Shown: in pieces, positions 17,731 through 25,873 of the stretch
Layout: the number at the start of each line of letters is the position of its first letter
How positions within the stretch are numbered: position 1 is the first letter of the stretch
Source of the DNA: Pyrinomonadaceae bacterium
Lineage (GTDB): Bacteria; Acidobacteriota; Blastocatellia; Pyrinomonadales; Pyrinomonadaceae
Direction: 5' to 3'
Length of the DNA: 64,000 nt
NCBI GenBank assembly: GCA_017983495.1
Contig: JAGOBH010000001.1
Span: 186,001 to 250,000, forward strand
Program-made: the position numbers and the translations under genes
The notes under the pieces: generated by a model
Seen by the model: the letters and a program-made list of their open reading frames with translations, nothing else
Told to the model about the DNA's origin: nothing
Databases searched by the model: none

Positions 17731-18758
17731 GCCTTTCTCGCCTGCGACTGAACCGCGGTGATCGCGACCGCATCCACTATATCCTCGGCCTTGCAGCCTC
17801 GTGAGAGGTCGTTGCAGGGGCGGTCGAGGCCTTGGAGGATGGGGCCGATGGCGGTGCCGCCGGTGAGGCGTTCTGTTAGTTTGTAGGCGATGTTGCCGGC
17901 GTTGAGGTCGGGGAATATGAGCACGTTCGCATGGCCTGCGACGGGCGAACCGGGTGCTTTTGAATTGGCGACGGACTGGATGAGAGCGGCGTCGGCCTGG
18001 AGTTCGCCGTCGATGGCGAGTTCGGGCATGCGGATTCGGACGGTTTTGGTCGCCTCGATGACCTTGTCGACGAGCGCGTGTGTCGCACTGCCCTTGGTCG
18101 AAAATGACAGCATCGCAACACGCGGTTCCGTATTTAGCAGAGCCCGGCACGAATCGGCCGAGGCGATGGCGATCTCCGCTAGCTCGACGGCGTCCGGATC
18201 GATGACAACGCCGCAATCGGCGTAGATCATTGCCCCGTTTTCACCGAATACCTGGCCCTTACTAACGTGCGGGCTACTGACCGCCGGCACGACCATCAGG
18301 AAAAAGCTCGACACGATCTTGTAGCCCTCACGTACGCCGATGCACCTGAGCGCGGCGGCGACGGTGTGGGCGGTGGTATTCGTCGCACCGGCGACCGAAC
18401 CGTCGGCTTTGCCCTCGCGTACCAATAGGTTGCCGAAATAAAGCGGATCCTTAACGACAGCTTCGGCCTCCTCAAGCGTGACGCCCTTGGCCCGGCGGAG
18501 CTGGTGATAAAGCTCGGCGATCTTGCCGAAAGCGTGTCTGTCGCTGCGATGATCGAGAATCGCGACGCCGTTCAGATTGGCTCCGGCCTGAGCGGCCAGT
18601 TCGCGGACCTTTTCCTCGTTGCCGATGACGGTGATCTTTGCCACGCGGTCGCGGGCGCAGATGGCGGCCGCCTCGACGGTGCGTATATCCTCGCCCTCGG
18701 GCAGGATGATGTGTTGGATGTCGGCCGCGGCACGCTGGCGGATCGTTTCGAGGATCAT
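17727..18758 (-). CDS. pta: Phosphate acetyltransferase
   Basis: A 343-residue enzyme that interconverts acetyl-CoA and acetyl phosphate. It matches the short Pta class (no N-terminal DRTGG/P-loop domain). Family blocks are visible: [14 protein letters not shown] near the start, [20 protein letters not shown], the [12 protein letters not shown] block, and [19 protein letters not shown] near the C-terminus. Length is normal. No acetate kinase gene is adjacent. It may be for acetate overflow or acetyl-phosphate signalling. Butyryl transferases are related, but the blocks favour Pta. Confidence 0.9.
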   Translation of the reverse strand: MILETIRQRAAADIQHIILPEGEDIRTVEAAAICARDRVAKITVIGNEEKVRELAAQAGANLNGVAILDHRSDRHAFGKIAELYHQLRRAKGVTLEEAEAVVKDPLYFGNLLVREGKADGSVAGATNTTAHTVAAALRCIGVREGYKIVSSFFLMVVPAVSSPHVSKGQVFGENGAMIYADCGVVIDPDAVELAEIAIASADSCRALLNTEPRVAMLSFSTKGSATHALVDKVIEATKTVRIRMPELAIDGELQADAALIQSVANSKAPGSPVAGHANVLIFPDLNAGNIAYKLTERLTGGTAIGPILQGLDRPCNDLSRGCKAEDIVDAVAITAVQSQARKA

Positions 18759-18932
18759 AATATTAGTTGCCGGTATCCGGTTGTCGGGTATCAGTTATGA
18801 GCCCTCGGAGCGAACCACTGACCACCGACCACTGACCTCTGTTCAATGAATTTACCATACAACTAATCTACGTGAAACTTGCTCAAATATCGGCTATTCA
18901 CTACACTTTGGGAAAGCGACAGAGGTAATACT

Positions 18933-19451
18933 ATGAAAGAGCCTAAGACAAAACTGAAACGCCGCGAAAAGTCCGAGCTAAAAGGCCGCATGCACAGCTT
19001 TTTGATGTTCTTGCCGAACATGGTCATGCTGATGGGCCGCCTGCTCAAGGACATGCGTGTCCCCACGGCGGAAAAGGCTCTGTTCGTCGCGGCCATCGTT
19101 TACGTCATCTCGCCGCTCGATTTTATTCCGGACGTCTTTCCCTTTATCGGCCAGGTCGATGACATCTACGTCGTCGCACTGACGCTGCTGCGTTTGGTCA
19201 ACCGGACGGACGAAACGGTCGTGCGCGAACATTGGGCCGGCGGCGGCGACATCGTCGCACTGGCCGATTCGATCGCGGGCCTCGCTCCCAGGCTGCTCCC
19301 GAAACGCGTTGCGCGTGTACTGACGGCGCGCGTCGAACTCGCTCCGGCGGGCAAGATCCTGCGCGGAATTACGAACAAGGACGAGGCGATCGTCACCGAA
19401 ATTCACAGCGAAGACCTCGATCTCGATTCGCGTTCCGCTCTTCCGAATTAG
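18933..19451 (+). CDS. DUF1232-domain membrane protein
   Basis: A 172-residue protein from the ATG at 18933, supported by AGAGG 7 bases upstream. An earlier in-frame start at 18879 has no ribosome site. Residues about 50-85 form the DUF1232 hairpin, with the hallmark ISPLDFIPDVFPFIGQVDD between two hydrophobic stretches. The N-terminus is strongly basic, and the C-terminal part (about 100-172) is soluble and mixed. A terminator lies 47 bases after the stop. DUF1232 proteins have no firmly known role. Confidence 0.8.
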   Translation: MKEPKTKLKRREKSELKGRMHSFLMFLPNMVMLMGRLLKDMRVPTAEKALFVAAIVYVISPLDFIPDVFPFIGQVDDIYVVALTLLRLVNRTDETVVREHWAGGGDIVALADSIAGLAPRLLPKRVARVLTARVELAPAGKILRGITNKDEAIVTEIHSEDLDLDSRSALPN

Positions 19452-19497
19452 CTTCGATCGGTCTAAAATCAGCGAAAATCTTTCCTTTCAAGCATTT

Positions 19498-19530
19498 GCC
19501 GCCCGAAAACTCTGGATTCGGGCGGCTTTT
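19498..19530 (+). terminator. Rho-independent terminator after the DUF1232 gene
   Basis: A perfect 10-bp GC-rich stem (GCCGCCCGAA at 19498-19507 with 19517-19526) and 9-base loop are followed by TTTT. Confidence 0.85.
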
Positions 19531-19567
19531 GCGTCTTTATTAGCGACAAGCTCGAAGGAACTAAAAC

Positions 19568-19610
19568 TTGACAGAAAATTGACGCGTCCGCACGGCATTT
19601 TGGGTATACT
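19568..19610 (+). promoter_or_regulatory. Possible sigma-70 promoter for clpC
   Basis: TATACT at 19605-19610 is a good -10 box 38 bases before the ATG. Two -35-like boxes lie upstream, TTGACA at 19568 and TTGACG at 19579, but the nearer one has a long 20-base spacer. The assignment is tentative. No CIRCE or CtsR-type site was seen. Confidence 0.35.
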
Positions 19611-19648
19611 ATTAGACGTTAACCGAAAAGCCGAACGATTATTATTTT

Positions 19649-22039
19649 ATGTTCGAACGCTATACGGAGAGATCACGTCGTGTGATATTCTTCGCTCGCT
19701 ATGAAGCCCTACAATACGGTTCGCCCGTAATTGCCCCCGAACACATTCTGCTCGGCCTGATGCGTGAGGATAAGACCATTTCGGCGCGGTTCTTTCCCTT
19801 TCGCAATTCACTGACCGTCGATGTCATACGGCGCGATGTCGAGGAACGCATCGTCGTCCGCGACCGCATTCCGCAATCGGCTGAGCTGCACCTGTCGCCG
19901 GTGACAAAGCGGATCCTGTTCTACGCGAACGAAGAAAGCCGCCAACTCAAAAACCGCCACATCGGGCCCGAGCATCTGCTGCTCGGACTGGTCCGCGAAG
20001 AGAAATCGATCGCGGCCGAGATACTGTTTGGTTACGGCCTGCGGCTGCAGGACGTTCGCGAAGAGATGTCGCGGCAGAGCGCCGTACCGTCCGTTTTTGC
20101 TCCGGCGAAGGACGCGACCAAGACGCCGAGCCTGACCGAATTTACACGCGACCTGACGGCTGACGCTGCCGACGGGCGGCTCGATCCGCTGATCGGCCGC
20201 GAACACGAGATCCAGCGTCTGATCGAAATACTCTGCCGCCGCACCAAAAATAATCCCGTGCTGATCGGCGAATCGGGCGTCGGCAAAACGGCTATCATCG
20301 AGGGGCTCGCCCAACGCATCGTCGACCGCAACGTGCCGACATTTTTGGAAAACAAACGCATCCTCTCGCTCGACCTTTCGCTCGTTGTCGCCGGTACGAA
20401 ATACCGCGGCCAGTTTGAGGAGCGTCTGAAAAAGATCATGGGCGAGCTGAAAGAAAACCCCGAGCACATCGTCTTTATCGACGAACTGCACACGCTGGTC
20501 GGTGCCGGTTCGGCCGAGGGCACGCTCGACGCCGCAAACATCCTGAAACCGTCGCTGTCACGCGGCGAGATACAGTGTATCGGTGCGACGACGCCGGGCG
20601 AATATCGCAAAACGATCGAAAAGGACCGCGCGCTTGAGCGCCGATTTCAATCGGTCAAGGTCGAGCCCGCGAGCGAGGCCGAGGCTCTGCAGATCATCGA
20701 GGGCATCGTCGAACGCTATGAGGCGTTTCACCAGATCCGTTATACCAGAGACGCACTCGCCGCCGCCGTTCAGCAATCTAACCGCTACATCTCGGACCGG
20801 TTTTTGCCGGACAAGGCGATCGACGTTTTGGACGAGGCCGGAGCCCGTGCGAAATTGCGGTATCAGCACGAGAATCGCGGCGAACCGTCGTGGAAAGAGA
20901 CCGTCGAAAACTGGAAACGCGCCGCCGCCAACGAAGATCAGCTGATCTCGTACGAACTGCGAACGCTCGAAGATTCGTTCTTTGCCGTCGAGGTGACGCG
21001 TGACGACGTCGAGGACGTGATCGCCCGCTGGACCGGCATTCCGGTTGCGTCGATCAAGCTCGAAGAGGCTCAAAAGCTGCTCAATATCGAAAAGGCCCTG
21101 CACGAACGCATCGTCTCGCAGCGGCCGGCGATATCGGCTCTGGCGCGTGCCATCCGCCGTTCGCGTGCGGGCCTGAAAAATCCGAGCCGTCCGGTCGGGT
21201 CGTTCTTGTTCCTCGGGCCGACGGGCGTCGGCAAGACCGAGGTCGCCCGAACGCTGGCCGAATATCTCTTTGGCTCCGAGCGTGCGCTGATCCGTTTTGA
21301 CATGAGCGAATTCATGGAAAAACACTCGGTGTCCAAATTTATCGGCTCGCCTCCGGGATACGTCGGCCACGAAGAGGGCGGACAGCTGACCGAGCGTCTG
21401 CGGCGTACGCCGTACGCGGTCGTGCTCTTTGACGAGATCGAAAAGGCTCATCCCGATCTCTTTAACGTGCTGCTGCAGGTGTTTGAGGACGGCGTTCTGA
21501 CCGACGCTCTCGGGCAGGCGGTCGACTGTAAACACGCGATATTTATAATGACGTCCAACCTCGGCGCACGCATTATCCATAAAAATGCCGCGTTCGGATT
21601 TCGCACCGCGGACGCCGCCGTCTCACGCGAACAGGTCGAAGATCAGGTCATGGCGGTCGTCAAACAGACGTTCGCACCCGAATTTATCAATCGTCTCGAC
21701 GAGATCGTCGTCTTTGACGAACTCGGCGACGAAGACCTCGCGCAGATCGTCGATCTGCAGGTTGGCAAACTCGACACCATTCTGCGCGACCGCAGCATGA
21801 CCATCGAACTGTCGCCCGAGGCCAAAACGTGGCTCATCCAAAAAACGTGCGGCGACCGCAAATACGGCGCCCGCCCGCTCAAACGAGCCCTGCAAAAATA
21901 CGTCGAAGACGAGCTTTCCGAAGCCCTCATCCAGGGCCAAATGGACGGCTCCGGCACCATCGAGGTCTACTGCGACCAAGACAAACTAGGCTTTCGCCAC
22001 GTCGCCACCAGCGACAAAGAACTAACCAAAAAAGCCTGA
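19649..22039 (+). CDS. clpC: ClpC-type AAA+ unfoldase
   Basis: A 796-residue Clp/Hsp100 ATPase that unfolds proteins for the ClpP protease. The double Clp N-domain spans about 1-145 (start FERYTERSRRVIFFA). D1 has Walker A GESGVGKT at 207-214 and Walker B VFIDEL. A short middle segment at about 405-445 fits the single coiled hairpin of ClpC rather than the long ClpB one. D2 has Walker A GPTGVGKT at 523-530, with GSPPGYVGHEEGG following. An FGF tripeptide after the second sensor region could be the ClpP-binding loop. No ctsR, mcsA or mcsB is adjacent. A strong terminator follows. ClpA is less likely, given the N-domain and middle segment. Confidence 0.93.
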   Translation: MFERYTERSRRVIFFARYEALQYGSPVIAPEHILLGLMREDKTISARFFPFRNSLTVDVIRRDVEERIVVRDRIPQSAELHLSPVTKRILFYANEESRQLKNRHIGPEHLLLGLVREEKSIAAEILFGYGLRLQDVREEMSRQSAVPSVFAPAKDATKTPSLTEFTRDLTADAADGRLDPLIGREHEIQRLIEILCRRTKNNPVLIGESGVGKTAIIEGLAQRIVDRNVPTFLENKRILSLDLSLVVAGTKYRGQFEERLKKIMGELKENPEHIVFIDELHTLVGAGSAEGTLDAANILKPSLSRGEIQCIGATTPGEYRKTIEKDRALERRFQSVKVEPASEAEALQIIEGIVERYEAFHQIRYTRDALAAAVQQSNRYISDRFLPDKAIDVLDEAGARAKLRYQHENRGEPSWKETVENWKRAAANEDQLISYELRTLEDSFFAVEVTRDDVEDVIARWTGIPVASIKLEEAQKLLNIEKALHERIVSQRPAISALARAIRRSRAGLKNPSRPVGSFLFLGPTGVGKTEVARTLAEYLFGSERALIRFDMSEFMEKHSVSKFIGSPPGYVGHEEGGQLTERLRRTPYAVVLFDEIEKAHPDLFNVLLQVFEDGVLTDALGQAVDCKHAIFIMTSNLGARIIHKNAAFGFRTADAAVSREQVEDQVMAVVKQTFAPEFINRLDEIVVFDELGDEDLAQIVDLQVGKLDTILRDRSMTIELSPEAKTWLIQKTCGDRKYGARPLKRALQKYVEDELSEALIQGQMDGSGTIEVYCDQDKLGFRHVATSDKELTKKA

Positions 22040-22044
22040 TACAA

Positions 22045-22080
22045 AAAAGCTCCCAACCTCCGCCGAGGAAGGGAGCTTTT
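22045..22080 (+). terminator. Rho-independent terminator after clpC
   Basis: A perfect 10-bp stem (AAAAGCTCCC at 22045-22054 with 22071-22080) lies right after the clpC stop, with the T-run as part of the right arm. Confidence 0.85.
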
Positions 22081-22099
22081 ATCTTGCACCCAATACTTA

Positions 22100-22187
22100 T
22101 AACTCGTTTCTCGTCCCCTGTCCTCGTATCACACCAGGCAGCCGTCTGATGATGTGAATGTAGATCAACCCCGATGTACAATGTCAT
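22100..22187 (-). pseudogene. Truncated 5' end of a transposase gene
   Basis: Leftward from the ATG at 22187 the frame reads MTLYIGVDLHSHHQTAAWCD and then loses similarity after about 29 residues. This opening resembles IS110-type (DEDD) transposases, whose first catalytic Asp sits in a YIGVD-like strand. A good ribosome site (AGGAG, 8 bases upstream) shows it was a real gene start. The rest is missing, and the frame runs into the clpC end. The family call rests on about 25 residues. Confidence 0.4.
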
Positions 22188-22368
22188 AACGGTTTCTCCT
22201 GTCAAAGAGCGGGTTCTTGTCTTTCAACATCAATTCTAACTCGATGCCTCGAGCAACCGTCTTTATAACATCAGGCACGACCCCGATGGCCTCTGATCCG
22301 AGCCTTTATCAAATCGATCGCCCCATAAACAATTGGAGCCATAAATTTGAAAAGCCGAGGTAAGTATT

Positions 22369-22854
22369 GTGAAAAAAATAAGACAAACGATTTTTACTGT
22401 GTTTGGAATCAAAAACTTAAATGAAACCGAATCAATCGTAAGAAAACTAAGTGAAGGATTTGATGTCAACGCAATCGATTCGGGCGGTCGGACGTTACTA
22501 ATGCAGGCTGCAATTGACAATAATCACGAATTGGTGAAAATCCTGTTAGATCATGGAGCGGATCCAAATATTCGAGAAGAAAGGCATTGGACCGCGTTAC
22601 ATTTTGCTGTTCAGGAGTACAATCCTTTCTCGACAAAATTGCTATTAAAAAAAGGAGCTGACGTCAACGCGCAAGACGACTACGGAAATAGCGTCGTCTC
22701 ACGGGCCGTTATGAATAGCCGTGGGCGCGGCGATGTCATCCAATTGCTCTGCGAATACGGTGCTGACGTAAATCTAAAAAATAGAAGTGGAATTAGCGCA
22801 TTAGATTCGGCAAAGAACATTGCAAACTATGACATTGTTCCATTCCTTCAATAA
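22369..22854 (+). CDS. Ankyrin-repeat protein
   Basis: A 161-residue cytoplasmic protein starting at GTG, with GAGG 8 bases upstream. Three to four ankyrin repeats fill residues about 38-155, for example GRTLLMQAAIDNNHELVKIL, with GADPN and GADVN loops. There is no signal peptide. The gene is visibly AT-richer than its neighbours, in an accessory stretch with DUF6968-like genes. Ankyrin proteins of this size often act as immunity proteins beside polymorphic toxins, but no toxin is present here, so that role is inferred. Confidence 0.85.
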   Translation: MKKIRQTIFTVFGIKNLNETESIVRKLSEGFDVNAIDSGGRTLLMQAAIDNNHELVKILLDHGADPNIREERHWTALHFAVQEYNPFSTKLLLKKGADVNAQDDYGNSVVSRAVMNSRGRGDVIQLLCEYGADVNLKNRSGISALDSAKNIANYDIVPFLQ

Positions 22855-22900
22855 AGTGCCCGAGCAAAGACCTTAAAGGAACTTGGAGAGAAACTGCTGA

Positions 22901-23062
22901 ATATCGCTGGGCGGCGTTGGGGGTGATGTGGCTATTGTGGAAGAGAAGGCTCCCGGTGTCAACAGATTTTTGTTCGCGGATCGTCGTTCGTTTGCGGCCC
23001 CTATCGCCGAGCGGCGGCGGCTACAGATCTCTAGGATGATTGAAGGAACTTTAACCAATTAA
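22901..23062 (+). pseudogene. Start-less open frame, probable gene remnant
   Basis: Fifty-three codons run between two stops with no plausible start. The reading includes VEEKAPGVNRFLFADRRSFA and ends RMIEGTLTN. The composition looks protein-like, and the remnant sits directly ahead of a strong ribosome site. I do not recognise the parent family. Confidence 0.3.
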
Positions 23063-23077
23063 CAAAAGGAGGCAGGT

Positions 23078-23215
23078 ATGTTCTATTGTCAGAAACCCAG
23101 TTACGCAACCCAATGTCACACCCTCATCCGTGTGCCGATCGAAGTGCGCTTCACATCATGGGGCAACGTCATACATGATCCCATTCTTTCTTGGCCGGGT
23201 TATTCTTGTGATTGA
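23078..23215 (+). CDS. Small 45-residue hypothetical protein
   Basis: The ATG follows a strong AGGAGG site (23068-23073) by 4 bases. The product has three cysteines and no recognised domain. Its stop overlaps a possible TTG start of the next gene (TTGA), which would couple them. It is short, so coding status is uncertain. The ribosome site and its place just before the DUF6968-like gene are the main support. Confidence 0.35.
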   Translation: MFYCQKPSYATQCHTLIRVPIEVRFTSWGNVIHDPILSWPGYSCD

Positions 23216-23217
23216 CG

Positions 23218-23547
23218 ATGAGTGGCTTTATGAAAATGGACATGGGATTAATAGTTGCTGAACGTGTTATTGGTGTCAGGCTATTGAGCGGACGTGACAC
23301 TGTTATCACAGTAAAACTCGGTCTTCCGGTTCCGATTGATTCAATGTCTGGATCAAGTGTGGCCGCACCTTACCAGATCGCATTTGAAGAAAGGACGCGG
23401 ACATTTAGAGCAATTGGCATTGATGGATTTCAAGCCATCCAACTCGCAATGAAGATGATCGAGATCGAGCTTGATTCTTTTGCGGCTTCCAGTGGTGCTT
23501 CGATGACAGAAGATACAGAATCGGAACTAGGTATCCGATTTCGCTGA
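23218..23547 (+). CDS. DUF6968-like protein, copy 1
   Basis: About 109 residues. The pattern is IVAERVIGVRLLSG, VKLGLPVPID, PYQIAFEE, then IDGFQAIQLAMKMIEIEL. It is a clear paralogue of the protein at 23662-23973, which shares the V-x-x-G-x-P, PYQI and DGxQAxQLxMKxIxxEL blocks. This matches the DUF6968 family as I remember it. The start is uncertain among ATGs at 23218, 23230, 23236 and 23242, or TTG at 23212. There is no signal peptide. Tandem paralogues without enzymatic motifs suggest orphan immunity proteins; that is an inference. Confidence 0.7.
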   Translation: MSGFMKMDMGLIVAERVIGVRLLSGRDTVITVKLGLPVPIDSMSGSSVAAPYQIAFEERTRTFRAIGIDGFQAIQLAMKMIEIELDSFAASSGASMTEDTESELGIRFR

Positions 23548-23661
23548 TAAGTGCCTACCAAAGGGGCAAGAGGCAGGTGTTGGGAAAGCGCCGCCGAACG
23601 TCTATCAGCGTGTAATAGGAATCTTCCATGGATCCCGCCACTTGTCACTTGGTAAGAATAT

Positions 23662-23973
23662 ATGAAAATCAAAGATTTAGGCGACGTAATTGCGGAAAGG
23701 CGTTTTAAGTTCGAATCCAAACTAAAAAGCGAAATCATCGTCGCTATCGGTAAACCGATGCCGTTTCCAGATTCCGATGACTACTATGTGCCATACCAGA
23801 TTAAAGGAATCGGCGATGAACAGATAAAGTTCGCTGGGGGAATTGATGCAGTCCAATGCTTGCAATTGGTCATGAAAATAATAGGGAGCGAACTTTGGGT
23901 GATCAATGAGCCACTTACGGAGAAGATTATTTGGGACGGAGATGAGAATGGTAGTTTGGGCTTTCCAGATTAG
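23662..23973 (+). CDS. DUF6968-like protein, copy 2
   Basis: 103 residues, paralogous to the gene at 23218. It keeps IVAIGKPMPF, YYVPYQIKGIG and IDAVQCLQLVMKIIGSELW. It is AT-rich like its neighbour. The 114 bases between the two copies hold no gene. The role is not known. The tandem arrangement beside an ankyrin gene resembles immunity arrays downstream of polymorphic toxins, but no toxin gene is visible. Confidence 0.72.
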   Translation: MKIKDLGDVIAERRFKFESKLKSEIIVAIGKPMPFPDSDDYYVPYQIKGIGDEQIKFAGGIDAVQCLQLVMKIIGSELWVINEPLTEKIIWDGDENGSLGFPD

Positions 23974-24032
23974 CGGAAAGCAGAAAAGTAGAGTGAGGAA
24001 TGGGGTCTGGCCTTCAATTCGCGATTATCAGA

Positions 24033-24066
24033 AATAGCAATCGGGGTCAAATAGCAATCGGAGTCA
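24033..24066. repeat. Two tandem 17-base repeats
   Basis: AATAGCAATCGGGGTCA at 24033-24049 is followed directly by a copy with one change (GGAGTCA) at 24050-24066. A GGGGTCTGGCCT motif lies just before. The style recalls sequence near the ends of IS200-like or REP elements, but no transposase is present. Confidence 0.7.
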
Positions 24067-24138
24067 GGCCTGATGTTGCGGAAGCCGGCAACCGTAACGT
24101 CCTTACCTAAGGCGGCTTAAGCCACAGAAATTCAAGCC

Positions 24139-24458
24139 CGTTAAACCGGGCTGGCGATCATCCGGCGAACTTGACCACGCCCTAAAGGAGCGCGGCTATG
24201 TGCCGCGAAGACGCGGTTTGCATTTCGATCCCGGAGGGATCGCACGTTTATAGAGCATCGATCACCACCCGATAACGTTCGACCCCGGCCGGGGTCGTAT
24301 GTTCTCTTTATCCTGCATCGCGTCCTATAAGCATTCGACGCCGCCGGCGTCGGTTCTTGTCGCCAAAGGTGACGAACATTATAGCCTAGGGTAGAGTGAG
24401 CTCAGCGAACGGAACCCTAGGTCACGCGATCTCAAAATTACCGACGCTGAAGGCGTCG
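24139..24458. repeat. Array of GC-rich hairpins with about 55-base spacing
   Basis: Inverted repeats in order: AGCCCG/CGGGCT near 24139-24159; GCGGC/GCCGC at 24192-24207; CGATCCC-GGA-GGGATCG at 24226-24242; CGACCCCGGCCGGGGTCG at 24280-24297; CGACGCC-GCC-GGCGTCG at 24336-24352; GTCGCC/GGTGAC at 24359-24373; CCTAGGG at 24385-24391 with CCCTAGG at 24415-24421; CGACGC/GCGTCG at 24442-24458. The three central ones are about 55 bases apart, with TATA-containing AT-rich spacers. The stems differ in sequence but keep pairing, so structure seems to be conserved rather than sequence. Confidence 0.75.
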
Positions 24459-24727
24459 AACAATCTCGGCACGTTGGTCTCACCGCCACAGTTGACACCG
24501 ATGATACAATGGTTGTTACGGACAAGGATCTTTGACAATCGAAAAGGAAAAGACAAGTAAAAGGTAAAAAGTAAAAAGCCAAGATTGCTTACACAAACTT
24601 GGGACTCTTGGGACTTGGGAGATGGGACTTCCCCGACTATGACATGTGGGAACTTGCTGGGACAAGTGGGACAGAAACGTGAAATTACTGTAACTGCAGT
24701 TATAACAACAGTTAACATTTTGAGGTG

Positions 24728-24774
24728 GTAGGAAAGTTTCCTGCTATTTCCGACTAAGTAGGAATATTTCCTAC
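24728..24774. repeat. Two related palindromes 30 bases apart
   Basis: GTAGGAA-AGT-TTCCTGC (24728-24744) and GTAGGAA-TAT-TTCCTAC (24758-24774) are copies of one inverted repeat. They lie downstream of the leftward PIN gene's stop, so they are either transcript-end structures or a protein-binding pair. Confidence 0.6.
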
Positions 24775-24860
24775 CAATTCGGAATTCCGGGATGAGTAGA
24801 CATGTAGATTGAGAGTTAAGAATTGCTGAAAGCCGGGAGTGGGCGAATGACGAAAAAGGT

Positions 24861-25277
24861 CTAAGCCGCAGGACTGTCGATCGTTTCTTCGAATGCGGAG
24901 TAGGTGAGAATTTCAGTATTTTCGAATTTTCCGATAACCAGTAGATCTGCGTCGCCCGTGACTAGAAAGTCGGCGTTTCCGTCCTTCGCGAGGGCGAGTA
25001 AAAAGTTATCTTTCGGGTCGCGGCAAAGGTCAACGTCTGATGTTACGTCGACAACAACGCCTATCTCTTCGAATAGCGTCATCAATTCGTCTACAGTGTC
25101 GTCGGGAAAATAGGTCCTGAATTTTGGGCGGTTGGCTACTTCGAGAAACTCTTCCAGCAACTCCTCGGAAAAGACCAAAACGAGATCATCTCGTTCAAAC
25201 AGTTCGTCGATCTTACCGAGACGTTTGGAAATGAGAAAGCTAATCCAGAGATTTGTGTCCAGTATTACTCTGATCAT
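24861..25277 (-). CDS. PIN-domain toxin of a type II toxin-antitoxin pair
   Basis: A 138-residue protein of the PIN-like ribonuclease family (putative toxin component). The acidic metal-binding residues are visible: Asp7 in VILDTNLW, then Glu residues in SEELLEEFLEV, Asp in CRDPKDNFLLALA and Asp in VTGDADLL. It overlaps the upstream antitoxin gene by 38 bases on the same strand, the normal layout. The target RNA cannot be read from the sequence. It is distinct from classical VapC, closer to the group annotated as PIN family toxin component. Confidence 0.88.
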   Translation of the reverse strand: MIRVILDTNLWISFLISKRLGKIDELFERDDLVLVFSEELLEEFLEVANRPKFRTYFPDDTVDELMTLFEEIGVVVDVTSDVDLCRDPKDNFLLALAKDGNADFLVTGDADLLVIGKFENTEILTYSAFEETIDSPAA

Positions 25278-25497
25278 CGGACTTGCGCTCGTATCTTGAT
25301 TGGCGGACAGATTCGACTTCGGCGGTTATTTCGTCAAGCGTCGGCGAAGTTGCGTTTGACGAGCGCATCTTATCGAGGAGCTTTTTGAACGCATTTTTTT
25401 GACCGAGCGGCCGAACCGTTATCAGGTTCATATTAGCCATATCGTCAAGCAGCTTCTTGGCTCCCGGTTCGATTATCTCGATCTGATAGGTATCCAT
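25240..25497 (-). CDS. Antitoxin partner of the PIN toxin
   Basis: An 85-residue protein. The N-terminus (TYQIEIIEPGAKKLLDDMA) resembles small Phd/DUF2281-like antitoxins, and the C-terminus is charged and probably disordered, suited to wrapping a toxin. It overlaps the toxin start by 38 bases, giving coupled translation with antitoxin first. It is assigned mainly from position and size. Confidence 0.75.
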   Translation of the reverse strand: MDTYQIEIIEPGAKKLLDDMANMNLITVRPLGQKNAFKKLLDKMRSSNATSPTLDEITAEVESVRQSRYERKSDDQSNTGHKSLD

Positions 25498-25624
25498 AAC
25501 AACCTCTTATCGCGATGATTGTAACATAGGTTGGCTGCGACAGCCTTCGTCTTTTTTGCTCGCGGCAATTGATGTTCAGGCAATCGGGAATAGTCTGATA
25601 AAATCAAAACGGCTCTTGAGTATT

Positions 25625-25834
25625 ATGTACCGCCGCACTAAGTTTATTGAGATATTGCACGAGATCCGTCAGGAGATGGCGGCGGAGGCGGATTATGACG
25701 TGGTGCTGTTTGCCGAGAATGTGCGTTCGGGCAGCCACGCGGGCGGCGGGCTGAAAAAGCTCAAGAATGAGCGTTCCGCTGCGGCCAAGACGGCAGAGCC
25801 GGCCGATGCCGAACCGCTGGCACGAGGCTTGTGA
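25625..25834 (+). CDS. Small conserved-looking hypothetical protein
   Basis: 69 residues from the ATG at 25625 (MYRRTKFIEILHEIRQEMA). An earlier start at 25556 would add an unlikely leader. The N-terminal half is helical and charged, with AADYDVVLFAENVRSG in the middle. The C-terminus is Ala/Lys rich. No domain is recognised. It lies 39 bases before the transglycosylase gene and may share its transcript. Confidence 0.55.
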   Translation: MYRRTKFIEILHEIRQEMAAEADYDVVLFAENVRSGSHAGGGLKKLKNERSAAAKTAEPADAEPLARGL

Positions 25835-25873
25835 TAGAGACCTTTACCTGATTAAATAGCCGACAGGCCGCCG

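Larger units (their letters stand above)
23974..24860. other. 887-base non-coding accessory stretch rich in repeats
   Basis: No credible gene. It contains a 17-base tandem repeat, an approximately 320-base hairpin array (both listed separately), an A-rich stretch around 24541-24580 made of GTAAAAA-type units, several TGGGAC-type repeats at about 24599-24673, and two short palindromes at 24728-24774. The open frame on the minus strand at 24422-24718 runs through these repeats and is not believed. Confidence 0.7.

Noticed and set aside
20558..21580. 340-codon minus-strand open frame
   Set aside because: Shadow of clpC on the other strand, with no recognisable domain.
23212..23217. TTG start for the first DUF6968-like gene
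   Set aside because: It overlaps the upstream stop in an attractive way but has no ribosome site at the right distance; ATG starts follow at once.
24139..24458. CRISPR array
   Set aside because: Spacing is regular for three units, but the repeated elements are hairpins of different sequence, not identical direct repeats, and no cas gene is present.
24422..24718. 98-codon minus-strand frame in the repeat field
   Set aside because: It runs through hairpins and A-rich repeats, with no ribosome site and no domain.
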